This document shows, one piece after another, positions 22,451-34,714 of a stretch of 64,000 nucleotides of DNA (positions are counted from its first letter, which is position 1; each line of letters opens with the position of its first letter). The notes beneath the pieces were generated by a model. The model worked only from the letters and a program-made list of their open reading frames with translations, was not told where the DNA came from and ran no database searches. A program made the position numbers and the translations under genes. Source of the stretch: Podocnemis expansa (lineage: Eukaryota > Chordata > Testudines > Podocnemididae); contig ML682005.1 of the NCBI GenBank assembly GCA_007922195.1, positions 33,812,167 through 33,876,166 on the forward strand, written 5' to 3'.

Positions 22451-23883
22451 CAGCCACCTCCTCTACATGGATGACATCAAGCTGTATGCTAAGAATGAAC
22501 GAGACATCGACTCGTTAATCCACCTGACACGGATCTACAGTGAGGATATTGGGATGTCATTCGGACTGGAGAAGTGTGGCCGGATGGTAGTAAAGAGAGG
22601 AAAGGTAGTCAAGACTGATGGGGTGGAACTACCAGCAGGCCACATAGCAGACATACAGACCAGCTACAAGTACCTTGGCATCCCACAGTCACATGGGAAC
22701 CACGATGAGGAGGCAAGGAAGACAGCAACATCCAAGTACCACCAAAGGATAAGACAGGTCCTGAAGAGCCAGCTCAATGGGAAGAACAAGATCCACGCCA
22801 TCAACAGGTACACCCTGCCAGTCATCAGATACCTGCCGGTATAGTGAGCTGGCCAAAGGAGGACATGGAGGCTGCCAATGTGAAGACCCGGAAGCTCCTC
22901 ACAATGTATGGAGGTTTCCACCCCAAGTCCAACACCCAGAGACTGTACACCAGCTGGAAAGAAGGCGGGCAGGGTTTGGTGAGTGTCAAAGCCACTGTCC
23001 TGGATGAAACCCAGAGCATCCAGGAGTACATCAGTAAGATGACACCCAAAGATGAGCTGCTGAGAGAATGCCTGAGGCAGCAGCAGACATGGGAGGAAGA
23101 TCAAGCAGAAGAAGTGCCATGGCAAGACAAGACCCTGCATGGGATGTACCATCAACAGATAGCTGAGGTGGCTGACATTGGGAAATCCTACCAGTGGCTG
23201 GAAAAAGCTGGACTAAAAGACAGCACTGAGGCACTGATCATAGCAGCACAAGAACAGGCACTGAGCACCAGATCCCTTGAAGCAGGGGTCTACCACACTA
23301 GACAGGACCCAAGGTGCAGAGAGGCCTCAGAGACAGTCCAACACATAGTGGCAGGATGTAAGATGCAGGCAGGAACAGCATACACTGAACGGCATAACCA
23401 AGTAGCTGGCATTGTGTACAGGAACATCTGCACAGTGTATGGGCTAGACCCTCCCAAGACCAGATGGGAGATCCCACAGAAGGGGTCGTGGAGAATAACA
23501 GGGCTAAGATCCTGTGGGACTTCCAGATCAAGACAGACAGGCAGGTACTGGCCAATCAACCAGACATCGTGGTAATAGACAAGGACCAGAAGAGAGCGGT
23601 GGTGATAGATGTGGCAGTGCCAAGTGACAGCAACATCAGGAAGAAGGAACATTAGAAGCTGGAGAAGTACCAGGGCCTGAAAGAGGAACTAGAACGGATG
23701 TGGAAAGTAAAGGCCAAAGTGGTCCCGGTGGTGGTAGGAGCACTCGGGGCTGTGACTCCTAAGCTGGGAGAGTGGCTCCAACAGATCCCAGGAACAACAT
23801 CAGAGCTCTCTGTCCAGAAGAGTGCAGTGCTAGGAACAGCTAAGATACTGCGCAGAACCCTCAAACTCCCAGGCCTCTGGTAG
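22451..23883 (+). pseudogene. R4-like pol fragment (RT C-terminus, zinc knuckle, endonuclease), broken
   Basis: It encodes the polymerase that makes cDNA and the C-terminal nuclease that nicks the target. YMDD is intact at 22464-22475, followed by LYAKNERDIDSLIHL and SYKYLGIPQ. Four lesions are visible against copy B. A one-base loss near 22833 shifts the frame after NRYTLPVIRY. A 9-bp deletion near 23317 removes one cysteine pair of the C-x2-C-x8-H-x4-C knuckle. An insertion near 23485 changes the frame after EIPQK. A stop codon at 23653-23655 replaces glutamate after NIRKKEH. The endonuclease stretch RQVLANQPDIVVIDKDQ with PD and VVIDVAVPSD is present, and the protein end KLPGLW is at 23866-23883. 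It retains the 50 bp that copy B lost. Confidence 0.85.
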
Positions 23884-23940
23884 AGGACCCAAGGTTGAGG
23901 ATGACATATACCACCCATAGGGGGTGAGAGAGGAATTTTT
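22451..23940 (+). mobile_element. R4/Dong-like LINE, copy A (5'-truncated)
   Basis: A non-LTR retrotransposon of the restriction-like-endonuclease type. Copy A starts at CAGCCACCTCCTCTACATGG just before the catalytic box LLYMDD, and its 5' part is missing. By eye it aligns with copy B at 45191-46638, differing by a few percent. It ends at GTGAGAGAGGAATTTTTTAT, running into a short TA repeat, whereas copy B runs into AC repeats at the same point. The insertion point and target duplication are not visible. Confidence 0.85.
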
Positions 23941-25694
23941 TATAGATATATATATAGGTATAAAATCTCTTATTTTCCATCATTTTGTCTTTCCTGAACT
24001 TGCTTGAATCTTCCTAAAATAAAGATTAGAGAATCCTAAATTAAAAAAAAAATATCTTAATACAAGGATATGGTAATTTTGTGATGCAAAGACAGAATTA
24101 TTCTTAGCATACTTGTTATTATGAAAATTTAATTTTCCAGCTAGTAGTCTGCTTTTACTTTATGCCACAGAAGTTTGTTTACCACAGGCCATTTTCTGAG
24201 GCACATAATAATTTTAACTTTATATATAGTATCAGACATTTATTATGAGGCATACAAGCCATTTGCAAATGTGAGAGCTGTGGCATCATATTACATTTTT
24301 TCCCCAAATTGCTTAAGTCTGCTTTTATACAACACAGTAATTCTGCTCTATTGCAAATTCAAATTATTTTCAAAACGATGGTACCTGTCCATAAATCTTT
24401 GAAAATGAGTACAGTGTACGTAAAGCATGTGAATGTAATGGCCACTAATTTTTCTGATGAACACCTCTGAGTCTGAATAAGTATGTGAATCAAGAACAAG
24501 CCCTTACTTGGAATCAGTGACAAAATCTGCAGAATCTGACTAAAGCACATTTAGTTATGTTTGATGGGTACAGCAGTTTAGCATGCCTTTGTGGTAGGAA
24601 AATTCATCCTGCAATAAAGGAAAATACATCAGTGTGAAAATCCCACTAGATCACACAACTGTACATTGCTGGGCACTCACTCACATGAATAGTGGGCATA
24701 AGAGTTACACAATCTATCCCTTATTGTTTTGAGAGTATAACCGAGGCCAAAGTATACCACCATTATTCTTATCCAGTAATTGGGTTACTATGGCACTGTT
24801 GCACCAAACCCACACTCAGAAGGAGCCCATAACAACGTGGTTGGGAGGGAGCCAGGGACTTGACAGTGTACGGCCAGGTGTGGTGCCCCCTTCCACCACT
24901 GGTGAGTAGGAAGAGGAAGTGGCTTTCATCACAGCTCTGGAGGAGATGTAAGGATCCGGATCTTCCCATACCCAATTCCCTCTGTCTCGCTGCCCCAATG
25001 CCCTCAGCTGGCCTATCTTTCCAGGTAATGATCTCATCCTGTACTCCTCCCCCCCCACACACACACACTATGCCCCCATTGCCTTCCATGGCCCCTTGCT
25101 TCAGGGACCCCTCCTGTATGGATCACAGAACAGCCCAAGAATACAGAGTGAATAAAAAAGTGAAAGCCTGGATGACAGAGGCGCCTAATCAGAGCTAAAA
25201 TTCCATGTCTGCTATCTTGGTTTGCTCAGAGCATGCACACATGAGGCAATGCAATGTACTGATTCCAGGGGAATTATATCATAGTTGTAGATCAGCTGAG
25301 TTCTGCATGAGAAATGAGAAGGGTGAGACAGGGAGAAGGTGGAAGCAGCACAGTGCTGGTGTTTGTCCAGCTTTATATTTTCTTACTGATTTTACCCACT
25401 GCTCTATTTTGTATTGTTTTCTTTTATAACTTATTTTATGTACTCTTGTATGTCTGCTTTTAACCTGAAGGCTACCAGTACTGGAACTTTAGTGGCAGCC
25501 ACTTACATCTACAATTTAAATTTGTAAATAACTATATTCTGTGCAGCTATGTGCTTTGACAAAAACAACTTCTGTCTTGATCTCCATTCTTTTACAATTG
25601 CTTCCCATATGGATCCACAAATGTTTGTTTCCAATCTGACAAAAAGTTAATCCAACCCTGCATTTATCACTGATTCTCCTAGCATTACTCACTA
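23941..25694. other. No recognised feature
   Basis: Non-coding DNA with a short TA-rich stretch just after the R4-like tail and a short C/AC run at 25050-25069. No gene or element identified. Confidence 0.5.
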
Positions 25695-26785
25695 AGTTCC
25701 AAAGGGATAGCCCTGTTAGTCTAGTTCAGCAAAATAAACAAGGTGCATAATAGTTCTTTTAAAGACTAACATATTTATTTATTGCATAAGCTTTCATGGG
25801 AAAAAAATCCCACTTTGTTAGATGCTTTAAGATAGAGAAGTCCAGATGAATGGGAAGAAAATAAATGCAGGGAAATGTAAGTCATAGGATCAGGTCAGAC
25901 TGTTACAGCAAATCAAAGCAGTTGTTTAGATTCAAACAGTAGAAAACAGCATATTAGGGGGAGGTGAAGCAGAAAGAAAAGCAAAGTTACCTGTTATAAT
26001 GGGGGGGAGGGATCAGCCTTCTTTAACCCTAAACTGCTGGTGTCAAACTGCATGTGAATTTCAATCCTGGTGCTTCCCTCTGAAGCTTTATCCATTTGCC
26101 TAAGTACAGCTATTAATAGATGGTTAATGAAGTAATTAGGAAGACTGCAGTGTTCCTTCATTGGTTTTTAAATGTTATTTCTGATGTCAGATTTGCGTCC
26201 AAATATTCTTTTGCAAAGAGACTGCCCTTTTTTGTCCAAAGTATAAGGTGTGGGGGCATGGATGGCATAAGTCACATTGGTGGATGAGCAGGTGAATGAG
26301 CCCTTGATGGAACAGCTGGCTAGATTAGGTCCTATGATGGCATCTTTTATGCAGATATGTAGGCAGAGTGCATAAATCATCTGTTAATAGCCATACTTAG
26401 GCAAATAGGTAACAAACCAAGGTCTCAAAGAGAAACTGCAGAATTAGAATTTGTATGCAGATTTGACACCAGCAATTTAGGGTTAAATAGGACCTATTTT
26501 TTCCAATTACAACAGCCAAGTTCACTTTCCTTTTTCCCTTTCCTCCCTCTATTATGCTGTTCTTCACTATTTGAGTCTAAATAACTGCTTTGATTTGCTG
26601 TAACAGTCTGGCCTGCTCCTGTGACTTACTCTTCCCTGCCCATTTCTCTGTACTTCTCCATATTCCATTATCTGATGAATTGGGATTTTCTTCCACAAAA
26701 GCTCATATGATAAATAAATATGTAAGTCTTTAAGAGCCACAAGACACCTTGTTTTTTTTCACAGAGCAAGATACTCCTGTATGAG
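25695..26785 (-). mobile_element. Penelope-like element relic with long inverted arms
   Basis: The left arm (25695 to about 26130) and right arm (about 26373-26785) are diverged inverted copies. Each holds the terminal tail CTAGTTCAGCAAAATAAACA, the hammerhead-like block, CAGACTGTTACAGCAAATCA and TTAACCCTAAACTGCTGGTG (left strand sense). They continue inward to TTTGCCTAAGTACAGCTATT, matched on the right by the complement of AATAGCCATACTTAGGCAAA. About 240 bp of single-copy centre encodes a GIY-YIG-like remnant on the minus strand. A copy of the 3' terminal region in inverted orientation upstream of the coding part is a known Penelope arrangement. No intact reverse transcriptase remains. Confidence 0.7.
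26168..26380 (-). pseudogene. Penelope GIY-YIG endonuclease fragment
   Basis: Penelope-like polymerases end in a GIY-YIG nuclease that cuts target DNA. The 71-codon frame reads DAIIGPNLASCSIKGSFTCS and STNVTYAIHAP, then GQSLCKRIFGRKSDIRNN. It has the order of the family's linker region (IIGPN, GSFTCTSTNVIY) and nuclease region (GQTGQSLRKRI-xx-HKSDIR). The segment carrying the actual GIY and YIG signatures is eroded or deleted (TYAI...YTLDKKGQS), so it is not catalytic. Continuation toward the C-terminus lies in the left arm but is out of frame. Confidence 0.65.
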
Positions 26786-27994
26786 CAAGGTTAGCAGAAA
26801 CTGGCAAAGAAGTTATCCTCTATCTTTTATCAGTTGCATGACTATGATGTGTAGTATCAAAACATTCACTGACAAACAGGAACTACTTGCTTTCTTCTTG
26901 AACAAATGTCCTTTCAAGAGAACATAGTATGTATCTGGCTGTCAAGCGGTATTCATTAGTATGGGTGACATGTAAAACTGCATTTGACCTTTAGAAAATG
27001 TTCTGTTGTACACATTTTAGATTCTTATTAATATTCCATGTTATCATGTAATAACTACCATTTTATAAGATAAAATAAGTATAAATAAGAAAGGGGATAA
27101 ATCTCTTTGTCTAATTCTACATTGTATGCATGGAACGTAAAAAGCACAATCAAATAATACCAAGATAGGATTATTTTACATAAAAAGAATCATTGGTGGA
27201 ATATTTTGATTAAGCCGAGGCCAAGCTCAGATGGTAGGTAGGTAAACTCCTGATTTCCCATTTGCCATGTTGACAAATCAAGTCCTTAATAGTAAAAGCG
27301 TGCCAAAGCTGAGGATGTTTCACTGTATTTTTTCTTTGCACTCACTGATACTTATGGTCAGGAAAACAACTATTTGAAAAACATCACCAGTGTAGTTTGC
27401 ACATATGTTTTCTGTGTATCAAGATTCCACCATCATTAGCATTGTGCAGCCAACAGAGCTATAGAAGAGCAAGCTGGATTCTCTTTTGTTTTATGTACCA
27501 CTAAGAATTCTCTCTGGATTGTAGAGGCTGTGTTACTGGTGATTACATAAGAGTCAAAAAGCGCACAGGTCTCATGTTTAGATCTACAGGCAGCAATTAG
27601 ATATGTGATTAAACAGATTTTATATCATACACATCCTATTGAACAATGTCATTTTAATGCAAGCAGTTTTCGAATAAGTAAGGTTAGCACCTATTTAGGT
27701 TTTTCCAAGATCATTTCTTTTCTATTATTTTGTTAGGTTACTGACTTGGGAAGTCTGTGATGAGGCTCTGTACGTACTGCCATTGCTCAGTTTTATGGGC
27801 TCAGGACCATCCTGAATATCCTGGGCTTTTGTACATCAGAGATTGCAACTTCAGTATTAGGGTCTCCACTGAAATTTGTTCCTTAGCTGGCATCAACATG
27901 TAATTTCATAGAAAAGCAGCAGCATTGTGTAGTAGCAAAACCAGTATATAGTGATATCATTGCACAGGATTGTAAAGGCTGTATTGATTCAGCT
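26786..27994. other. No recognised feature
   Basis: AT-rich non-coding DNA; nothing identified. Confidence 0.5.
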
Positions 27995-28945
27995 CTTGAA
28001 GGGATCAGTCTTGGGTCCAGTTCTATTCAATATCTTTGTAAATAATTTAAATAATGGCATTGAAAACACACTTATAAAGTTTGCAGATGGCACCAAGCTA
28101 GGCAGGGTTGCTAGGGCTTTGTGAGGATAAGTTAAAAATGATCTACACAAACTGGAGAAATGGCCTGAAGTAAACAGAATGAAATTCAATAAGGACAAAT
28201 ACAAAGTATGCCTCTTAGGAAGGAATGATCAGTTGCACTCTACAAAATGGGAAAGAATGGCCTTGGAAAGAGTATGGCAGAAAAGGATCTGGGGGTCATA
28301 GTGGATCACAAGCTAAATATGAGTCAACAGTGTAACAATTGCAAACAAAAAGAAAACATACATCATTCTGAGATGCATTAGCAGGAATGTCGTAATAAAG
28401 TCATAAGAAATAATCCAGTTGCTCTATTCTATGCAGATTAGGCCTCAACTGGAATGGTGAGCCATATTTCAGGAAAAATCTGGACAAATTGAAGAAAGGT
28501 CAGAGAAGAACAAATGAAATTATTTGAGGTGTAGAAAATGATCTATGAGGGAAGATTGAAAAAACTAGGCTTCTTTAACCTGGAGAAAAGAAGACTGAGA
28601 CTGGGACATAACAGTTTTCAAGTACAGAAAAGGTTGTTAGGAGGAGGAAGAAAAAAATTGTTCTTGTTAATCTCCAAGGATAGGACAGACTCAATGGATA
28701 ATTTAACATTAGGAACATTTAACATTAGGTTGAACATTAGGAAAAGCTTCCTTGCAGCCAGGTTCGTTAAGCACTGGAATAAATTGCCTGAGGAGGCTGT
28801 AGAATTTTCATCATGGGAGGTTTTTAAGAATAGGTTGGGCAAACACATCAGAAATGGTCTAATTATTATTTACTCCTGTCTTGAGTGCTGAGGACTGGAC
28901 TAGATGCCCTATTGAGGTCTCTTCCAAAACTTCTGTGGATTGTAA
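27995..28945 (+). mobile_element. CR1 LINE relic, 5'-truncated, old
   Basis: Plus-strand CR1, beginning at GGATCAGTCTTGGGTCCAGT (motif B, GSVLGP region) and ending near GGACTGGACTAGATGCCCTA and GAGGTCTCTTCCAAAACTTC, the typical CR1 3' region. The catalytic box reads FADGTKL instead of FADDTKL (about 28078-28098). Stops and frameshifts separate this from the longest remaining frame, 28538-28891. That frame carries MIYEGRLKKLGFFNLEKRRL and FNIRLNIRKSF...WNKLPEE. It is much more diverged than the CR1 copies at 5.1 and 50.3 kb. Confidence 0.88.
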
Positions 28946-31040
28946 ACATCCAGCGGTATGCCTCCTGGCCACTCTTTTGGCAGACAGACTGAGAACTGAA
29001 CTGGGGACCTCCAGAGCTATGTAAAAAAATGAATTGCTTAACCTCAGCTGAAGATCCATGGCTCATTAAGGAGGGCTGTGACAACTCAGATCCTCTGTGG
29101 AGCGATGCACACCCTTTATGAGACACATACTACCAATGGGTACACCTGCAAAGCACAGACATATCATTCAGTTGTGCTTTAGATGGGAAGGGCTGGGGGG
29201 GGGAGTGTGAAAATTAGCCTGTTGTGTGCTGTTTTCTGTGTTTTAAAACAGAAACTTACCTTCTCTCTGTTTCTCTCACTATTGTTATTTATCTCACTTC
29301 AGATTTACATCATTCTCCTCATCACTTGAAACCTCCTCCACATCTCCAGAATTGTGGTCGAACTAAGGTGAAGTTTCACAAGCACATTTGTACCTATGCA
29401 AACTAAAAAGAAATAAATCTCATAGCATACCAACTGACAAATCATTAAAATCTAGCTCTTTCGCACCAACTTGGGTTTCCACATCCAATATACCAGGATA
29501 GTGAAGTGACCCTAAATCCATAAAACCAGACTGCTGGCAGACTGTATTGAACACCTTTACAGATTACCCAAGACAGCTACTACCGAAAATAATGATCTCA
29601 GAAACTCCTGAACAAGTGGCATAGCACAACGAACCCCATGTCCTTGACAAAGCTGGGCAATGTCAATTTAAGTATCCCAACTAATTAATCTCTGTTCTTA
29701 CAGCAAGACAGGGATATAGGGCTTTGTCCACACAGAAAAGTTTTAGCAGTTATACTGCTATAAATTAGCCCAGTATAGTTGAACCAATATAGTTATAGTG
29801 GGAGAATTCCTTTTGTGGATACTCTTCCAAGAATAAAAATGGCCTTTATTTGTTTTAATACTTTCAAATAAATAAAGAAACAAACAAACCAACCCCACAA
29901 CTCTTATTTTGGAATAGAAATGTTCACATAGTTTAAATTTACACTTTTTCTATTTACACTGATATTAATTTTCACATAGGGAAGTGCCAAGATATGTAGG
30001 GTCCAGATACAAAGAGGGATTTAAGAGACTATAACCTTGAATTTGACCTGGAGAGCACTGGAAAGCAGGGCTGTTCTTGAACTACCAACGGTAGTTCTTC
30101 ACACAGGTCTCTGTTACATAAATACTCCAGAATCAGAACATTTTGATTTTAGTCTGGAGTTCATGTTTTCAAACAGTTCCTTTAGACAGAGGATTTTGAT
30201 TTGAGCCAGTAACATTTTCATGATTTATTTATTTTTTTTCTAAAACCAGTGTTCCATTCCTGAAATGCCAGGCATGATCATTACTGGGGTTTCAGAAAAA
30301 TCTTAGATTAACAGCACATTTGAGATTTTAATGTTTTCTCAACACATAATGAGCTAAAGAGACATATCTTGTAAATTTCATTGATCCTGTGCTATCAAGC
30401 AGAAATAAATAAATGCACAGTTTAATATAATAATAGGGATAAGAACAGCTAGCTGGAATGGAAGACAGCTTGACTGTACTTTTTTTTTTTTTTAATGCGG
30501 ATTAGAAATTAATTGAATGCAAAAAGTACTTAGGTCACAGAAACACAGTGCAGTGTTGTATCTGTATACCTAAAAGGAGCTTTTAAAAAATAAACTTCTT
30601 ATAAATTTGCACTCAAACTCTTGTGTTATCACATTGGAATTTTAGTATGTTTTCCCAGATAGCCAGCCTTTGTCTTTTGATAATCTTACACTCTTCACTT
30701 TGAGCATTGCACTAATTACACTGTAGCCTTACCCAGTGCAGATAAATGGATCTGGTAGCTTATAATGCTGTCTTTCTGCTCCAGGCACACTTCCAAACCT
30801 CAGCACATATTCCACCAGGATGTGCCAGAAGAACTCAAGAACTGAGTGTGGCCCATTAACTTTATAGGAGACAAAATGCATGACAAAAAGAGACTACCTT
30901 TATCAGCTTTTGTTCCTATGATTTTTTAAGAGATCTCCCAACCCAATACAAGTCAATGATAACTTGAAGCCATCAACATCTTGCAAGATGGGATTTGCCT
31001 TGTGGCATCCCAATATAGCTGAAAAAGTCACCATGGAGTC
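28946..31040. other. Mostly unrecognised non-coding DNA
   Basis: Apart from a possible MITE end at 29722-29830, nothing is recognised. A-rich and T-rich runs occur, for example at 30481-30494. Confidence 0.45.
29722..29830. mobile_element. Possible MITE fragment (GGGCTTTGTCCACAC end)
   Basis: GGGCTTTGTCCACAC is followed by GTTTTAGCAGTTATACTGCT and CCAATATAGTTATAGTGGGA. It resembles a transposon terminus, but the opposite end is not clear. A related sequence (AAACACTTTTGTATTGGTGT, TAGGGCTTTTACCAGTATAA) lies at 34715-34790. Confidence 0.35.
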
Positions 31041-31052
31041 TTAGTAATCTGA

Positions 31053-31140
31053 GTTCCAAAGCCATGTTAGTCTAGTTCAGCAAAAGAAACAAGGAGTCCT
31101 GTTTGTTAGTCTTTAAGAAACACTGGACTCCTTGTTTGTT
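31053..31140. mobile_element. Miniature Penelope-end foldback with 12-bp target duplication
   Basis: Only 88 bp. A Penelope terminal tail (CCATGTTAGTCTAGTTCAGC, AAACAAGGAGTCC, GTTAGTCTTTAAG) is followed by an inverted copy of its own start (GGACTCCTTGTTTGTTT). TTAGTAATCTGA occurs exactly at 31041-31052 and 31141-31152, flanking the insert. It has no coding capacity and was presumably mobilised by Penelope-encoded proteins. Confidence 0.75.
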
Positions 31141-31274
31141 TTAGTAATCTGACTTACCAATGACTAAGCTTTTTCAAACGCACAACCTCCACTCCCCACC
31201 CCACCTACACACTCATAGTGAGAATAAGAGGACAAACAAAAGGTGGCAGCTGTTACTTATGCTTCTTAATGAAG

Positions 31275-31395
31275 ATACTCACCCTCTGTGGCTAGCACCT
31301 CTGCTTAACATGCAGGAGGTCCTGGGTTCAATTCCCTGGGGGTTGGACTCGATGATCTCACGAGGTCCCTTCCAGCCCTATGATCTGATTTGATT
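31275..31395 (+). repeat. SINE with a tRNA-Val-like head and CR1 tail
   Basis: The head contains an anticodon stem-loop (CTGC-TTAACAT-GCAG, 31301-31315) with anticodon-position AAC, as in tRNA-Val. A B-box-like GGTTCAATTCC follows at 31325-31335. Directly after comes a CR1-type 3' region (GGGTTGGACTCGATGATCTC, ACGAGGTCCCTTCCAGCCCT) ending in a short GATTT repeat. This is the structure of tRNA-derived SINEs mobilised by CR1. The acceptor and A-box part is diverged. Confidence 0.75.
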
Positions 31396-31464
31396 TGGTG
31401 ATAAGCATGACATAGTATTTTGAATAAAATAAATCTGGGGGAGAGGATCACATTCCTAGTTTGC

Positions 31465-31600
31465 CAGTCCGTCATGAGATCTTAGGAAAATGACTAATAT
31501 GTCTCTGCCTCTATTTATTCACCTGGTATATAATAATTACTTTCCTCACAGGGGTATTAGAGGCTAATTGATTAATACTTGTAAACAGAAACTTTAGCAC
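31465..31600 (+). repeat. MIR-like CORE-SINE relic, 3' part
   Basis: It contains GATCTTAGGAAAATGACTAA, GTCTCTGCCTC, CCTCACAGGGGTATTAGAGG and a TAATTGATTAATACTTGTAA tail, in the order seen in MIR-like elements. Strongly diverged. Confidence 0.5.
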
Positions 31601-33586
31601 ATGCTTAAATATTTTTCTGAAAAAGCACCTACAACTGTTTGGCTTTCACACCACCAAAGTCTGGAAATCACCCTGTATACTGTACTTGGTTAACAAAATA
31701 GTAAAATACATTAAAAACCAAAACACTCAAGCTTTTATATATCAGTAAACCTCAGTGATAAATCCTACCAAAAGATAGTTGACAAAGAAATCAAGTAAAC
31801 CACAGTCAGTGTGTTTTAAATAAAAGTGATTTGGATACAAAAAACAAACAAACAAAACCTGGAATTAAAACAGACACAAAACATAGCTAGAATTATAATA
31901 AATACATGGTCTCAAAATAGCTTAACCCACTTACATTAAAATGGCAAATGATTAAAAGATAAATATTGCCATATTGATTACATAAAACATGAAAAGATGC
32001 AAGGTTTTAATTAGTTATTAGTTATTAAATGTGGAAATAACTTTGATATTGAGTATTAATGTTAAAAGAGTGTTAAAAGCTTCTATGAGTTAAATTATAC
32101 ACTTCTCGGGTTTTAAGACTGCAGGCAAGAAAATGGAATCAACTTGCTTAAAGATGCTGTAGGTCCTATCAGAAGTACTGGAAGTTCTAAAATGTTTTAT
32201 TTATACTAACTCGTTGTCCCTAAGGCTGCTTTTTTTTGAGCACAAATACTATGGAAAACACCTCATGAAAAGAACAGATAAGGGCTGCAGTGTTCACCAT
32301 GCAAATGTGTCATACAGATCTCATATGTGAAGATTAGATAAATTGACTATGAGCTATTCTGCTGTGTTTCTACATAACATTTTTTTTTACCAGAAACAAA
32401 CAGAAGTGAAGAGGAAAGAAAATAGAAATAACTATTAGATCCCTCTAAAATGGCCAATCACATTCTGTTAACCCAATGTAAAATATTTGTTCTTTTAGTA
32501 CAAAGTGGCAGTATTTTAATGGTCTTGCAATTTGCTGCAGCCATTCCTATGCTTCTCACAATAAGATGTTCAAAAGCAAGCATGCAGGTGCTCACTATCC
32601 CTTGGAAAATTGAGTGTAAAACCGTTTAAACCTGTACTTCACCCAAATAAAACACAGAGAAAGCAGAAAAGTGCAAATATAACCTCATTAAATAAGCCAG
32701 CACATCTAAATGACATATAAAATTATTAAACAATCTAGATTGGTCAATAATAATAAGAAACACATTTCACATCTGTTGCAAAGGCCAGGCTTTTAACAAG
32801 AAATAGGCATACCATGTTGGAAAATAGTTGTTACTCTCCATCAGTATATCATTGTCAATGGTTGTGCTGTCTCAAACGAAGCACTTATCTCATACACTTT
32901 ATTGCTTGATAGCTTGCTGATTGCTTTTACAAAGCAATAAATTGATGGCCTGATTCAGCAGTGACATAGGTTATGTTCATTTTCTGAGATTGATGCTTTG
33001 AATTAGAACTCTTATATTCTTTTCTGTTTAGGAGTATGAAATTCCAAACAGGCAACTCTGATGTCACAAATAAAATGACACAACTGATGCCAGACAACTT
33101 AGATTTATACATTTAAATATCTTCCTAGCTTTCCTCTTTAATAAAGTTTTCATAATTTATTGTTTAATTTTTCCCCTCTGTTAAAAGGCTTTAACCAAAT
33201 AAGGAGAGCTTTAAAGAAAAAAAAGTAAAAGCTGAACATAGAAATTTAGCTCCTCACATTGGTGTAGTAGAAGAAATGCACATAAAGATGCACAAGAATA
33301 TATTTATTAAACCTGCATTTAAATAAATGGAACAATACAGACACTTTTCTAAAAGGTGGAAGGTGAAAGGAATTTTAGGATGTTTGAAAATCCCATCAAT
33401 CATTCATAGTGAAAAATTCATTATAAGTTCATGTGATACTTGAAGAAGCAAGGTAAAACGGAGAGACATGACAGAACGATGAATGCTAACTCCATTTTAT
33501 ATTGTTGCTTTACCTTAGGAAAATTAAACATGAGACGGTGTGTTAAAATAACATTAAGGACATAACTAAAAACCTCATAGAAGCCA
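31601..33586. other. No recognised feature
   Basis: AT-rich non-coding DNA with several A/T homopolymer runs. No element or gene identified. Confidence 0.5.
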
Positions 33587-33734
33587 GGAATTGTCTGCAT
33601 GGAGAAATTGACTATTCCAGAATAGTTCCTTCTATGGACATTCTTATTCTGGAGTAAGAGTGCTTAATCAGGGAGTTATTTGGGAATATCATAAAACTTT
33701 AAATACACACACCCCCTTAATATGTAGACAAGCC
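33587..33734. mobile_element. Short palindromic MITE (about 148 bp)
   Basis: The left end GGAATTGTCTGCATGGAG pairs with the right end ATATGTAGACAAGCC. Internal arms also pair (TATTCCAGAATAGT against ATTCTGGAGTAA and GAATATCA). The termini resemble but differ from the GGSTATGTCYACAC set. No clear target duplication. Confidence 0.5.
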
Positions 33735-34029
33735 CATACATTGCACTCTTCTGAAAAATCTGAAGAATTATGTGAGGGACAGACACATATAATGTGTTAC
33801 AAATTGCAATATCCATGCAGACTGAAGTGAGTTACAGAGAATGGCAAACTTTACTTGTCCTTTTTTCATGAGTCTTGCAATTTTAATGAATTTTGAATAT
33901 GTAAGTTCCTTAGTGATTTTTTTGGTGGTTGTTTTGTAAGAGCAATGGGATATCCATCTGGCAAAATGAGGTATGCCATGAATAGCTACTCAATTTTTTA
34001 AAGCACTATGTCCTTGAAACAGTTATACA

Positions 34030-34125
34030 TGGACTTTACCCATACAAGAATTTCTATTGAAATAAATGAAGTTACTCACATGAATAAAGCAAAGTTCTGT
34101 GTTTGTGGGCTCTGGACCTCAGGAT
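34030..34125 (+). repeat. Ancient dispersed repeat fragment
   Basis: GAAATAAATGAAGTTACTCA followed by CATGAATAAAGCAAAG and GGGCTCTGGACC. It resembles a widespread sauropsid palindromic repeat built on ACTCACATGAGTAA. A related relic is at 36515-36620. Confidence 0.35.
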
Positions 34126-34714
34126 ACTACTATCACATGGTCATAGGCTGAGTTCTTGTTTGTTTTTTCAATATTAATAGAGACTACTAGCATGCAAAGC
34201 ATACATAGGTGATTTTCCCCTTTGCAAGATGTATTATAGGTTGGTTAGCGTATTGCAGTTCTTATTAGTTAGAATCTTTTTTGGGAGGGGGAGTAGGTAG
34301 CCATTATCAATGCACTTATTACTCTGGCACTTCTTAGGAATCTTTATTTCATTTATTTACTTAATTTGGAAGTTGAATAGGACTGGTTGAGTGGAGGTCA
34401 CTCTCTGTGTTTTGTTTTTGGACCTGTGCTACATGTAAAAAAAAAAAAAAAAAAAGAGATATGTTTTAAAAATGCTAAGGTACCATGAAAGTATGCAAAT
34501 TCAGCACTCCATGAAGAACTCTTTGGGAGTACAAGAATACCTGGCCTTCTATCCAGTCATCAAGATGACCTGCCTTAGCAAGTGAAACATGGAGACAGAG
34601 AACAGTGCAGTTGTTCTTGTCTCTTCTTTTGCAAGGGAAAATATTATGTTTAGCTGTAGTGTTTTTCTTGGTACAGCTTATACTAGATCCCTGAGAAAAA
34701 TAAACTGTACAGGC

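Noticed and set aside
31275..31340. A functional tRNA-Val gene
   Set aside because: There is no acceptor stem or proper D arm, and it continues directly into a CR1 tail; it is a SINE head.
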